Of a DNA stretch of 40,029 bases, positions 7,374 to 16,255 are shown piece after piece. Position numbers and translations under genes: made by a program. The notes under the pieces are model-generated. The model was not told the origin of the DNA. It searched no databases and saw nothing but the letters and a program-made list of their open reading frames with translations. Each line of letters begins with the position of its first letter. Positions within the stretch are counted from its first letter, which is position 1. The stretch is taken from NCBI GenBank assembly GCA_021848725.1, contig JAJZTS010000016.1, positions 1 to 40,029 of the forward strand. The letters run 5' to 3'. Origin of the DNA: Pseudomonadota bacterium. Lineage in GTDB: Bacteria; Pseudomonadota; Gammaproteobacteria; Burkholderiales; Thiobacillaceae.

Positions 7374-10300
7374 TTATCTCCGGTAGATGCGCACCTCGAT
7401 GCCCGGTGTGCTTTGCATCTGGTTCCAGCGGCCCTGGGCGATATGTACCTTCGTCTGCATCTCGTCCTTGGTGCGGAAAGGGCGCGCCTGGATGATGGCG
7501 TCGGCCAGGCTGTCACCGATCCCATTGAGGCTGGTGAGTTCGGCACGCGACATCTCGTTGATGTAAACCACGCGTTTGGGTATCGGCCGGGTTGCATAGT
7601 GGTCCAGGTCGGTATCGATTTGATTCTGCACCGTATGGCGGGCCACACTGGGACCGGCTGCGCCTGTCGCCAATACCTCGTGGGCCGAGCAATCGAGCGC
7701 GACCGGGATGGCCTGCTCGCCCTCGATGATATCGGCCTTGTCATCCGCGTCGGGATTGCCCTGGGCCCGCAGATAGGCGATGTCCGCCGGGCGCGACGGC
7801 TGGCCATAGCGTGCGGTGACTACGAAGTTTACCGTTTTCAGGTTGCGTGCCTGGGCCTGGGCCGCTGTTGGTGCACTGTAGGCGCCCTCGGTGCCGTTCA
7901 CTGCCAACTTCACGAATTTCTCGAACTGATTCTTGTGGTCGCTGTTGGCGGCTTGGGTGAGGGGGGTGAGGTTGTCCCAAGTGTTGCCTGGGCCGCCTAG
8001 GTTGTCGTTGAGCAAGTGCCCCTTGATGTAATAGACCCCCTCGCCCTGCTTGCGTTTGCTCACCTTGCCCCAGAGTGGGTTGCCCATGTCACCGCTGGAG
8101 GGCGAGCTGCCGTTCGGGTGGATGGGTGTCAGGCGCAGCACGCTGGCAGAACCGCCGAAACCATTCACGCGGCTGCCATAGGCTGGCGGTGTCGAGCGCG
8201 AGATATCCAGGGGCATGAAACGCGCGGTGGCATCGGCCAGACGACCGAGCAGGCCGTCGATGATATCCGCGTGGTTGGTGGTGGAAGGCGCGGCGCCGGC
8301 CGCTCCGGCCGTGGGGTTGTCGCTGGCGGCGGTGGCGATGGCGGTATCCAGTTCGGCAGCGATCTGGATGGCCGCATTCTTGTCGTTCTGCTTGTCGGGC
8401 GTGACGTTGACGGTGTGCAGGAAGTCCTGGTACGACGTCGGTGTGGAGGCCATCATCACGCGGCGGCTACGCCCGCTGCCCTCGATGTAGACGTTATGCT
8501 CTTCGCCTGTGGCTGTCCGGAAGCTGCGTCGGGCCCGCCACCACTCGCGCAGGCTGCTCACGCCCCGGCGTACCGCCGCCGCGCCGCTTCGTATGGCATT
8601 GATGACCGCCTGGCCGAGGCGGATGGCCTTGTCGAGCAGCCAATCGATCGCGGCGTTCACCCGGTCCTGCAGGCCGCCCAGTATCTCGCGCAGGCGCTGG
8701 GACAGCCGGCCCAGGCCGGCCTGGTTGGCGAGGAAGCCGATGGCCACCGGCAGGCTGCTGGCCAGCGCGTTCTCCAGAAAGCCGGCGGCCTCGCCGATGG
8801 AGCCTTGGGCGATGCTGACCACGCCGTCCAGCACGCGCGACACGATCTCCAGCAGTTCGCGCAGGTATTGGATGAACGATTCGATGGCGTTGTAGATCGC
8901 GATCAAGGTGTTGATCACCGGCATGATGCCGCTGACGTCGAGCAGCGAGATCAGCCAGCGGCTGGCCCAGCCGATGACCCGTTCGGTGATGAAGCCGACC
9001 ACGCCTTGCACCACGGTATCCCACAGGTTGGACAACCGCTCGCTCAGCTCGCGCCACAGCCCGGCCGGCCCTTCGTTGATCAAGGCTGAGATGAACGACC
9101 AGGCGCCGGTGGCGAAATCCAGCGTGCTGCGCAGGCGGGCGACGATGGCCGGATCGAGCTTGCGGGCGAGGCGGGCGAAGATGTTGTCGACCGTGACGCC
9201 GAGCACCTGCATGACGAAGCCGAGCACCGAGCGCAGCGAGAAATCCGCCGGCGGCGTGATGCCGGCCTCGCGCACCGCGCCGAACAGCCAGCCGGTAAAG
9301 CCGTTGAGCAAGTGGGTGCCGATGTTGCCGAAGAAACCTTGGAAGCCGGCGCCCATCGCCCGCAGCAGGTTGATCAGGAAGCCGATCGGATTGGTCAGGA
9401 TGTCGCCGATCGCGCGGGCGGCCTTGGCCAGCACTTGCACCACCAATTGCGGCGGCAGGCCGAGGATGCGCAGCACGGCTTGGAAGAACTGCCAGGCCGC
9501 GCCGGCGATGTCGCCGTCGACGAAGATGCGGCGCAGGATGCCGAGCGCGGTGTCGCGCACGCGCGGCCAGAGCGTCGGGTCGCTGAAGAATTGGCCGAAC
9601 ACCGGGATGCGCGCGAGGATCTGGGTCTGGATGAAATTCTTGATCGGCTCGCGGATGCAGGCCGGCACCCGCTGCCAGATGCCATTCAAGATCAGCAGCG
9701 GCAGTTGCAAGAGGTCGGCATAGATGGCGATCACCTTGCGTACCGTTTCCAGGATGAGTTGCAGGAACGGCGTCAGCGCGTCGAAGCCCTGTACCAGGCG
9801 GTCGAACAGCGCGGCGACTTTTTCCCGCGCCCAGGCCAGCAGGCTGTCCACCGCCTCCGATAACCAGCCGAGGGCATCGGCCAGCCAGGACAAGAGATCG
9901 CTCGTGCGCAGGCGGCCGAGCAGGCCGGTGACGTTGGCGGCCACCGCCGCGATGCGCTCGCCCAGCCACTGGCCGGCGCCGACGATGATGCGGCGGATGG
10001 CGGCGATGATGTTTTCCACCGAGGGCAGCACCGAGGCCAGGGTGTCGCGCGACTCGGGCACGCCCTCGCCGCCGTTCATGCCCTCGGCCGCGCTGTCCAG
10101 TTCGGTCGACAGCTGCTGGGCCGACTCGCCCATCTCACGCACGAAGGCGGGCGGGATCAGCTCCGCCACTTGGGCGGCGAATTCCGCCACCGGCTGCCAG
10201 ACCGGCCGGGTGCGTTCCTTGACCCAATCCCAGGCCTCGCCGGCCTTGCGGCTGATCCAGCCGAGCACGCCGCCCTCGCTGCCGCCGCTGGCCTCGGCGT

Positions 10301-11513
10301 CGTCCGAGCCGAACAGCGTATCGGAAAACCAATTCCACACCCGTTCGGCTGCCTCGCGCACCGGCCGGATCCATTCCCAGAACTGGCGGCCGAGGTCTTG
10401 GATGCCCTGCCACACCTCGCCGCCGAATTCTTGCAGCCACTGCACCGCCGGCGCGCCGAAGTTGGCCCACAGCCCACTGAAGAACTCGCCGATCGGGCGC
10501 AGGAATTCGCTGAGCTTATCCCAGGCCACGCCGACCGTTTCGACCACGAAGGTCTTCAGCTCGCCGATGGCCGCCATCAACGGGGCACAGTCGCCCGAGG
10601 CCAAGGCGACCGCGATGGCCGCCGCCCGTTCGACCAGGCCGGCGAACAGATCGATCAATTGCCGCGGCCCGTCGAACGGCACCAAGGCGCGCAGTGTGGC
10701 GAGATAGGCGTCCCAGGCCCGGGCCACCTGCCGGCCGAGCCAGGTCAGGATGCCTTCGTCGACGATGGCGCGCACGGTGCGGGCGAACTCGGGTGAGATG
10801 CGCTCAAGCAAATCCCAGACGAAGCCGCTCAGCTGGTCGGCGGTCCAGTTGGCGATGTCGCCTAGGGCTTCGACCGCCGAATCGTAGAGGTCGCCCAAGA
10901 AACCGCGCCGCACCGGCTGGTCTTCCACGCCGCCGGTCGCGCCGCGTTGCTGTGCGACGTGGGCCAGTTCGTGCGCCAGCAGGAAACGGCCGGCGCCGGT
11001 CTCCGGCTGGAAGCGGCCGTCGTTGAAGGCGATGTGTTCTCCGACGGTGAAGGCATGGGCATGCAGGGTTTCATTGAGCTGGGCGGCGTGGCCGCCGGTA
11101 TGGATGCGCACCGATGCCAGGTCCAGGCCGAAGCGCGCCTCCATGTCGGCCCGCACCGGCGGCGGTAGTGGCTGGCCGCCGGCCTGCAGCGCCGCGATTT
11201 CGCGCTCCAGGCCGTCGGGCAGCGCCTGCTCCTCCTCGACCGGCGCGTCGAGCCGCTGCGACTTTGTGTCCAGGCTATTGTTGGCCAACGCGCGGCGTAC
11301 GCTGCTGCGGCCGCTGTCGGAAGCTCCTGCAGTTGGACTCGGCACGTGCTGCTGCAAGGCCTGTGCGGCCATGCGGTCGGCCTGTTTTTCCGCGTCGTCC
11401 TGGGTGCCGCCCAGTTTCAGCTTGGCCTGCACGCCGCGTGGCAAGGCATGCGTGCGCGCGGCCGTTCCCAGTTTAGGGTTCGATGCGGGGGTTTTTAGGG
11501 CATGGGCCGGCAT
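7374..11513 (-). CDS. Large DUF4157 eCIS cargo/toxin candidate with nuclease-like and HhH C-terminus
   Basis: The product is 1379 aa from ATG at 11513; a GTG at 11606 would add 31 residues but overlaps the previous gene by 76 bases. Residues ~27-46 carry the VQAKLKLG...D..E..AD motif, and residues ~116-191 form a DUF4157 domain with zinc-protease-like HELAH at 181-185. Residues ~195-1050 are a very long run of Trp- and Leu-rich amphipathic helices. Around residues 1100-1240 a nuclease-like segment appears (YYIKGHLLNDNLGGPG, NLTPLTQAANSDHKNQFEK), recalling DNA/RNA non-specific endonucleases. The last ~65 residues form a ComEA-like helix-hairpin-helix (INEMSRAELTSLNGIGDSLA). DUF4157 is a known N-terminal marker of eCIS-associated toxins. 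Nuclease activity is inferred. Confidence 0.8.
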   Translation of the reverse strand: MPAHALKTPASNPKLGTAARTHALPRGVQAKLKLGGTQDDAEKQADRMAAQALQQHVPSPTAGASDSGRSSVRRALANNSLDTKSQRLDAPVEEEQALPDGLEREIAALQAGGQPLPPPVRADMEARFGLDLASVRIHTGGHAAQLNETLHAHAFTVGEHIAFNDGRFQPETGAGRFLLAHELAHVAQQRGATGGVEDQPVRRGFLGDLYDSAVEALGDIANWTADQLSGFVWDLLERISPEFARTVRAIVDEGILTWLGRQVARAWDAYLATLRALVPFDGPRQLIDLFAGLVERAAAIAVALASGDCAPLMAAIGELKTFVVETVGVAWDKLSEFLRPIGEFFSGLWANFGAPAVQWLQEFGGEVWQGIQDLGRQFWEWIRPVREAAERVWNWFSDTLFGSDDAEASGGSEGGVLGWISRKAGEAWDWVKERTRPVWQPVAEFAAQVAELIPPAFVREMGESAQQLSTELDSAAEGMNGGEGVPESRDTLASVLPSVENIIAAIRRIIVGAGQWLGERIAAVAANVTGLLGRLRTSDLLSWLADALGWLSEAVDSLLAWAREKVAALFDRLVQGFDALTPFLQLILETVRKVIAIYADLLQLPLLILNGIWQRVPACIREPIKNFIQTQILARIPVFGQFFSDPTLWPRVRDTALGILRRIFVDGDIAGAAWQFFQAVLRILGLPPQLVVQVLAKAARAIGDILTNPIGFLINLLRAMGAGFQGFFGNIGTHLLNGFTGWLFGAVREAGITPPADFSLRSVLGFVMQVLGVTVDNIFARLARKLDPAIVARLRSTLDFATGAWSFISALINEGPAGLWRELSERLSNLWDTVVQGVVGFITERVIGWASRWLISLLDVSGIMPVINTLIAIYNAIESFIQYLRELLEIVSRVLDGVVSIAQGSIGEAAGFLENALASSLPVAIGFLANQAGLGRLSQRLREILGGLQDRVNAAIDWLLDKAIRLGQAVINAIRSGAAAVRRGVSSLREWWRARRSFRTATGEEHNVYIEGSGRSRRVMMASTPTSYQDFLHTVNVTPDKQNDKNAAIQIAAELDTAIATAASDNPTAGAAGAAPSTTNHADIIDGLLGRLADATARFMPLDISRSTPPAYGSRVNGFGGSASVLRLTPIHPNGSSPSSGDMGNPLWGKVSKRKQGEGVYYIKGHLLNDNLGGPGNTWDNLTPLTQAANSDHKNQFEKFVKLAVNGTEGAYSAPTAAQAQARNLKTVNFVVTARYGQPSRPADIAYLRAQGNPDADDKADIIEGEQAIPVALDCSAHEVLATGAAGPSVARHTVQNQIDTDLDHYATRPIPKRVVYINEMSRAELTSLNGIGDSLADAIIQARPFRTKDEMQTKVHIAQGRWNQMQSTPGIEVRIYRR

Positions 11514-11530
11514 GGCAAACAGGTCGGCGG

Positions 11531-12850
11531 TTAAGGCGCCGCCGCTGCCCGCTCCTTGCGGAAGTCGTCCATGGAGACCTTGGTGCCGTCTTTTTTTCTT
11601 ACCCACATTTCGCCGCCGGCCACGGCCTTCTCCAAGCGTCTGACCACCTGAAACACCCAGTAGCCGTGATCCTTGCTCTTGAAGGCATTCACCCAGGTGC
11701 CGTTGGGTTTGGTCTCCTCGTAGACAAAGACGATGCTCGGGTCTTTGAAGATATCCCGCAGCAGGCCGGCCTCGGCTTCCTTGCCGGCGCGGTGGGCGGC
11801 TGGAAATTGCGGGCCGATGTTGGTGCCGATCTTTTTATCGTAGTTTTTGACCTGAAACCGTTCGGTGATGAAGTGCAGCAGGTCCGACTGGAAACTGTAG
11901 ATGTCGTCCTTCATCAGGTCGTCGAGATCGACGTAGGCGGAAACGAAGCTGTCCGCTACCAGCGTGGAGCCGCCGACCAGGCCTTCGTGGGTGATCAAAC
12001 GCATCGGCACCAAGGCAGCCCGGTCGATGAAGTCCTTCATCTGCCGGTCGAAGTAGGTCAGGGCCTTGGCGTCCTTGACCTTGTAGGTCAGCGTGTTGCC
12101 CTTGAGTTCATATTGGATCGCCGGCGAGATCGTGTTCAGCCGGTCAATCAACTCCTGGGCCCGGCCGAAGGCGGAATACTCGCCCTTGCCCGGTGGGCGC
12201 AGTTCCAATTTGCGTTGGACCTCGGTCGGGCCGCTCCGTCCGGATTGTTGGAGCACGTGTGCCAACTCATGGCCAAGCAGGTGGCGGCCTTCGCGGGAGC
12301 CGGGGCGATACTCGTCGGCGCCGAAATAGACATCGCTGCCGACGGTAAAGGCGCGTGCCGAGAATTCGCTGGCGAGCTGTGCTGCGGTGTTGTCGGTGTG
12401 GACGCGCACCTGTTTCAGGTTGGCGTTGAGGCGCGGCTCGAAAAAGGCGCGCTCGTTGGTCGCGAGGGGTTGGCCGCCGCCTTGGCTGGCACCGATGGCA
12501 CGGGCCGTGGTGGTGCTTGTCGTCGCCTCGCCAGGGAGTGCTTTGCGTTTGACCTCTTCGTCTTGGTCGGGCTCTTTCTTTTCTTCTTTCTGATGTTTCT
12601 GTTCCTCCTCCGGCTCGGCCTCGGCGGTTTTACGTTGCACGGCCGCGTCCGGCATGGCCATCACCCGGTCGGCGATGGCGTCGGCCTCGCGCTCGTGGGC
12701 GTCGTTCGGGGCACCGAGCTTGAGCTTGGTCTGCACCGGGTAGCCGAGCGCCTCCTGCACGGCCGTTTGATGGCTTTCGGCGTGGCTGGCCTTGTTCACC
12801 GGGTTGCGCCGCGATCGGCCAGTGCGGCGGGGTAGTTGGAAGGTCTTCAT
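11531..12850 (-). CDS. DUF4157 eCIS-associated protein with unknown C-terminal domain
   Basis: The product is 439 aa. Residues 39-57 hold VQTKLKLGAPNDAHEREAD, the motif shared with the larger DUF4157 protein downstream. Residues ~70-110 are a Glu/Lys-rich hydrophilic linker. Residues ~125-205 form DUF4157, with the metalloprotease-like motif HELAHVLQQ starting at 194. Residues ~215-439 are a separate globular domain that I do not recognise; it includes HEGLVGGS, SDLLHFITERF and PAAHRAGKEAEAGLLRDIF, so a metal site built from several His and Glu residues is conceivable. Start: ATG with AGGAGG 6 bases upstream. It lies between the DUF6519 protein and the large toxin candidate. Likely a second cargo protein or a processing peptidase for cargo. 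Confidence 0.75.
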   Translation of the reverse strand: MKTFQLPRRTGRSRRNPVNKASHAESHQTAVQEALGYPVQTKLKLGAPNDAHEREADAIADRVMAMPDAAVQRKTAEAEPEEEQKHQKEEKKEPDQDEEVKRKALPGEATTSTTTARAIGASQGGGQPLATNERAFFEPRLNANLKQVRVHTDNTAAQLASEFSARAFTVGSDVYFGADEYRPGSREGRHLLGHELAHVLQQSGRSGPTEVQRKLELRPPGKGEYSAFGRAQELIDRLNTISPAIQYELKGNTLTYKVKDAKALTYFDRQMKDFIDRAALVPMRLITHEGLVGGSTLVADSFVSAYVDLDDLMKDDIYSFQSDLLHFITERFQVKNYDKKIGTNIGPQFPAAHRAGKEAEAGLLRDIFKDPSIVFVYEETKPNGTWVNAFKSKDHGYWVFQVVRRLEKAVAGGEMWVRKKDGTKVSMDDFRKERAAAAP

Positions 12851-12880
12851 TCGTGCCTCCTGATGTTGGGTCCGGGGCGA

Positions 12881-15800
12881 TCACACGAGCATGGGAAAAA
12901 CCTGAAGCAGAAGATTGCCGTTGGCGACAAGCTGCGTTTCGGCGAGCGTACAGGTCAGTCGGCTGATGTCCTGGATATCCTCGACGATGTTGCCGGTGAA
13001 GACGGCACGGTCCGCGATGCCATAGCCCAGGTCGCTGTCGCTGCCATACCAGTAGTTGCCGCTGGCAACGATGTTTTTTGCCGAGATCGCGTTCCCGGTG
13101 TCTTCGATTCTATTGTTCGACAAGGTCAGCCTGGCAGGCGCCTTGACTTGTTCCCGCAGGTCGCCGCTTGAATTGTTCTCGCTAAGGTTGGCCTTGATCG
13201 CGGCGATGCTGTTGGAGAGCAGATGCAGATCCCCGCCGTCGCTTGCCACGAGCTTGCCGCCTAGGCTGAGCTTGTCGATGCTCCCTGCCGCGGGGCTGGT
13301 GAAACCGTCGATGCCGTTGGCCAACAACAGATAGCCGTCGATCCGGTTGCCTTCCATCGTGCCACCGATCTTGTAGTGTTCCAGGCGCAAGGCATAGTGC
13401 GGCGTCGTTTGTACCCAGAACGATGCCATGGCGTCCAAGGCGCGCATGACGGTCGCGGCACTGGCCTTATTGTCTTTCAACGCCGCAATGACGCGCTGGA
13501 CATCGGCTTTCCCGGTGCGCGATGCAGTGACGCTATCGTCCTGGATGCCGTCGAGCCGGGTGCCCCATTCCGCACGTTTCCCGGCCGACATTTTCATCAC
13601 GACGTTGGCCGCGGCATACAGAGCTGTCCTGTAGCTCTTCGAATCGCTGAATACCTCCGGCTTGGCCAAGGCCGACATCGCCTCGCTCACCTTGGCATTG
13701 CCGATCACGGTCTCGCTGGCCCATTTGTTGGCATTGCCGAGCGCCGTCTTGACCTGTGCGATCAGGCTGTTGTCGCGCCACACGGTCTGGCAGGCGCCGT
13801 CTTTGGGGCTGCCGACGCTGATCATGGCCGGGCCGTCGCTGGTGCTGGTAATGCGGCTGAAGTGGCAGCCGCGGACCTTGGAGCTGTCGGCAGCGAGTGC
13901 GAGTTGGCCGCTGGCGTTGCTGAAGGTGAACGCGAAATTCTCCAGGATCACTTCGTCGGCCTCGATGCCCAGATTGGCGCCGCTGAAGCCGATCGAGGTG
14001 GATTCGGCACCTTGGCCGCCGATGCGCAGGCTGCGTTTGCCGATGATGGCGATGTCTTTTGTAATGGGGTAGCTGCCGGCCTTGAGGCACAGCCACAGAT
14101 CGGTCGCGCTGCCATCGGCAAACGCTTGCAGCAGCAATTCGAGCTGTTCCGCCGAACTGACCGTCACCGCGCAGCCGCCGCCGGACTTGTTGCATAGAAT
14201 CTTGAGCGCGTCTTGAACGGTAACGGCCTCCGCCACTTGAAGATCGGAGCACAGATCGGCGCTGACGCTCTTGTCCAACGGGATCTCGTTGGCGTTGAAA
14301 CCGCACAAAAGCTTATTCAGCACCGCGGCGACGTTGTTGTCCGCGGCGGTCAGCCCGAGCAAGGTGAACACATTCGGGTTGGATGGGCAGCTGGGTAGGG
14401 TGTAAGGCAGTTTGGCGGCATTGAAGCCGCAGAGCAGCTTGTCTACCACCGCGGCGATAGTGTTGTCTGCGGCGCTCAGCCCGAGCAGGGTGAACACATC
14501 GAGGTTGCTGGGGCAGGCCGGTTGCGTGTAGGGCAGCTTGGCGGCTGTGAGTTCGCACAGCAGCTTGTCCAATATCGGGGCGACGTTGCTGCTGATGTCG
14601 GCGGTCAGTCCAAGCAGGCTGCGCACGCTGGGTGTTGCCGAGCAGGCCGGCACGGTATAAGGCAGGCTGGTGGCATTGAGTTCGCACAGCAGCTTGTCGA
14701 GCGCGGCACCGACCGTGGTCGGATTGGTGGTGAAAAGCCGACTCTTGATCGACTTGCCCTCGTTGCTGCCACAGTTCGGCAAGGGATAGGCGATGTCCTC
14801 GGCGCTGATCGCGCAGAGATTGTCCAGGGCCTGCTGCAGGTTTTTCGCGCCGTTATAGAGCTTGGCGCAGTTGTCGGTGAACCCGACATCGGCGGCATGG
14901 AGATCGGTCAGCGGCGGGAAATTCATGCGCCGGCTGAAGGCGTCGTCTTGGGCGACGAGTTTGCCGTTGGCCGCCAGTTCGGCCAGAAACAAGTAGTGAT
15001 GAAGGATGCCGCGCGGGGAATCCCCCGCGTCGGGCACATCGGGATAAGGGGTAGGCGGGAGGACGTATTGCCCCGATACGTGTTCGGCCTCGCGTACTGG
15101 CGCGAGCCAATAGTCGCCGGGCACGAAGGCGGCATGGTCGCTATCGACGGTGGTGGCCAGCTCCAGCTCCATCAGCTCGAGATTGATCTTGAGCACGCCG
15201 CTGGATAGATCGACCCGGCCATGCGCGTCGTCGTCGGCAGTGCTGGTGAACAGGTCGACGCCCCGGTCGCGGCCCTCGGCCAGGGCGCCGCTGTCGAGGT
15301 TGATCTTGATGTAGCCGTCCCATTGCCGGGCATAGGTCTTGGGATAGCCGTCGCTCGGCGTGCTGCAGCTTGTCTGGATCAGGCCGCGCAGTCTTTGGGT
15401 GTCGATGCCGCTGGCAAAGTGGTTGCCCAGCAGCTTTTCGGTATTGTCGTCGAAGTATTCCCAGACCCAGTCGCCTTGATCGAAGCCCTCCGGCATCGTC
15501 TCGACGACGCAGGCTTCGGTGCCGTTGTCGCGCGACCATTTCAGGGTCAGCACGCGCGCCCCGGCTGTGGCGTCGTAATCATGCACCTCGACTCGGAACA
15601 GGTAGTTGCCGATGCGTTCGTCCACATTGATCTGGCTGGCGCAAGGGTCGCATGCGTCACCACTGCTGCCGACCAGGCGCAGCCTGAGCTTGAGCGGCGC
15701 ATTGCCCATAGCCGGATTCTTGTCGGCGAGCATGGGGTCGAAGTCGCACCACTTCACCTGCAGCATGGTTTGGCTGCGACTGGCGGTATCGGCACCATGC

Positions 15801-16243
15801 ATCGCCGCGTCCATCAAATCGCCCCGCTCCAAGGCGGACACGCTGCGTTCCCAGACGTCGGCATAGAGCTTGATGCTCTTGCCGGGATAAGTCGCTTGGA
15901 TCGGGTAGTCGGGCTGGGCATTGACGGCGAGCGGTGCGGATGCGCTCAAGCAGGCGGGTACGCCGTCCACATACAAGGTGCCGGGCTGGATGAAGATATT
16001 GGCCGAGCCGTCCGGGTTCGCATACACCTTGAGCCCGCCGCTGCGCGGCGCGCCGCCGGCGATGCCGCCGCCCGTCGCCGTGGCGCCGGAGATTGCATCG
16101 CGCAGCGCATCGACCAGGCGCGCCTTCTGGATGTCGGTCAACTCGTTCCAGTCCGCGTCGAGGATCATGCGGCCCTGTTGCAGGTAGACCCCGGAATAAT
16201 GCTGTGCCGGGAGGAAGGAATCGCGGGAGATTTGGGTCTTCAT
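12881..16243 (-). CDS. DUF6519-like protein with Cys repeats and C-terminal beta-helix (probable fibre/baseplate appendage)
   Basis: The product is 1120 aa. The N-terminus (ISRDSFLPAQHYSGVYLQQG, then LDADWNE) matches the DUF6519 family found in eCIS and tail-like loci. Residues ~1-430 form that domain. Residues ~485-660 contain tandem 43-residue repeats (LDKLLCELxAxxLPYTxPAC...LLGLxAADN). From about residue 700 to the end the sequence has the short beta-strand periodicity of a right-handed beta-helix (LRIGGQGAESTSIGF, VILENFAFTFSN, LTLSNNRIEDTGNAIS, ASGNYW). There is no signal peptide. It begins 12 bases after the tail protein I-like gene. By position and architecture it may take the place of a receptor-binding fibre; Afp13-like fibre sequence is not seen. 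Function is inferred. Confidence 0.7.
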   Translation of the reverse strand: MKTQISRDSFLPAQHYSGVYLQQGRMILDADWNELTDIQKARLVDALRDAISGATATGGGIAGGAPRSGGLKVYANPDGSANIFIQPGTLYVDGVPACLSASAPLAVNAQPDYPIQATYPGKSIKLYADVWERSVSALERGDLMDAAMHGADTASRSQTMLQVKWCDFDPMLADKNPAMGNAPLKLRLRLVGSSGDACDPCASQINVDERIGNYLFRVEVHDYDATAGARVLTLKWSRDNGTEACVVETMPEGFDQGDWVWEYFDDNTEKLLGNHFASGIDTQRLRGLIQTSCSTPSDGYPKTYARQWDGYIKINLDSGALAEGRDRGVDLFTSTADDDAHGRVDLSSGVLKINLELMELELATTVDSDHAAFVPGDYWLAPVREAEHVSGQYVLPPTPYPDVPDAGDSPRGILHHYLFLAELAANGKLVAQDDAFSRRMNFPPLTDLHAADVGFTDNCAKLYNGAKNLQQALDNLCAISAEDIAYPLPNCGSNEGKSIKSRLFTTNPTTVGAALDKLLCELNATSLPYTVPACSATPSVRSLLGLTADISSNVAPILDKLLCELTAAKLPYTQPACPSNLDVFTLLGLSAADNTIAAVVDKLLCGFNAAKLPYTLPSCPSNPNVFTLLGLTAADNNVAAVLNKLLCGFNANEIPLDKSVSADLCSDLQVAEAVTVQDALKILCNKSGGGCAVTVSSAEQLELLLQAFADGSATDLWLCLKAGSYPITKDIAIIGKRSLRIGGQGAESTSIGFSGANLGIEADEVILENFAFTFSNASGQLALAADSSKVRGCHFSRITSTSDGPAMISVGSPKDGACQTVWRDNSLIAQVKTALGNANKWASETVIGNAKVSEAMSALAKPEVFSDSKSYRTALYAAANVVMKMSAGKRAEWGTRLDGIQDDSVTASRTGKADVQRVIAALKDNKASAATVMRALDAMASFWVQTTPHYALRLEHYKIGGTMEGNRIDGYLLLANGIDGFTSPAAGSIDKLSLGGKLVASDGGDLHLLSNSIAAIKANLSENNSSGDLREQVKAPARLTLSNNRIEDTGNAISAKNIVASGNYWYGSDSDLGYGIADRAVFTGNIVEDIQDISRLTCTLAETQLVANGNLLLQVFPMLV
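14284..14703 (-). repeat. Tandem 129-bp coding repeats inside the DUF6519-like gene
   Basis: Four consecutive occurrences of a KLLC box are spaced at 129 bp (43 codons): DKLLCELNATSLPYT, DKLLCELTAAKLPYT, DKLLCGFNAAKLPYT and NKLLCGFNANEIPLD. Each of the first three is followed by P-A/S-C and a FTLLGLxAADN-like stretch. A more degenerate unit (LCAISAEDIAYPLPNC) precedes them around 14770-14830. Two cysteines per unit are conserved. Copies are similar but not identical at DNA level, so the array looks old enough to have diverged yet recent enough to be recognised. Confidence 0.85.
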
Positions 16244-16255
16244 GATGGTCCCTGT

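Noticed and set aside
11514..11606. GTG start at 11606 for the large DUF4157 protein
   Set aside because: It overlaps the previous gene by 76 bases, is basic and atypical; ATG at 11513 lies 17 bases after the upstream stop. The ATG also lacks a strong ribosome site, so this is a preference rather than proof.
14284..14703. 129-bp repeat array as a CRISPR or intergenic satellite
   Set aside because: The repeats keep the reading frame of the DUF6519-like gene, have no spacers, and encode a conserved protein motif.
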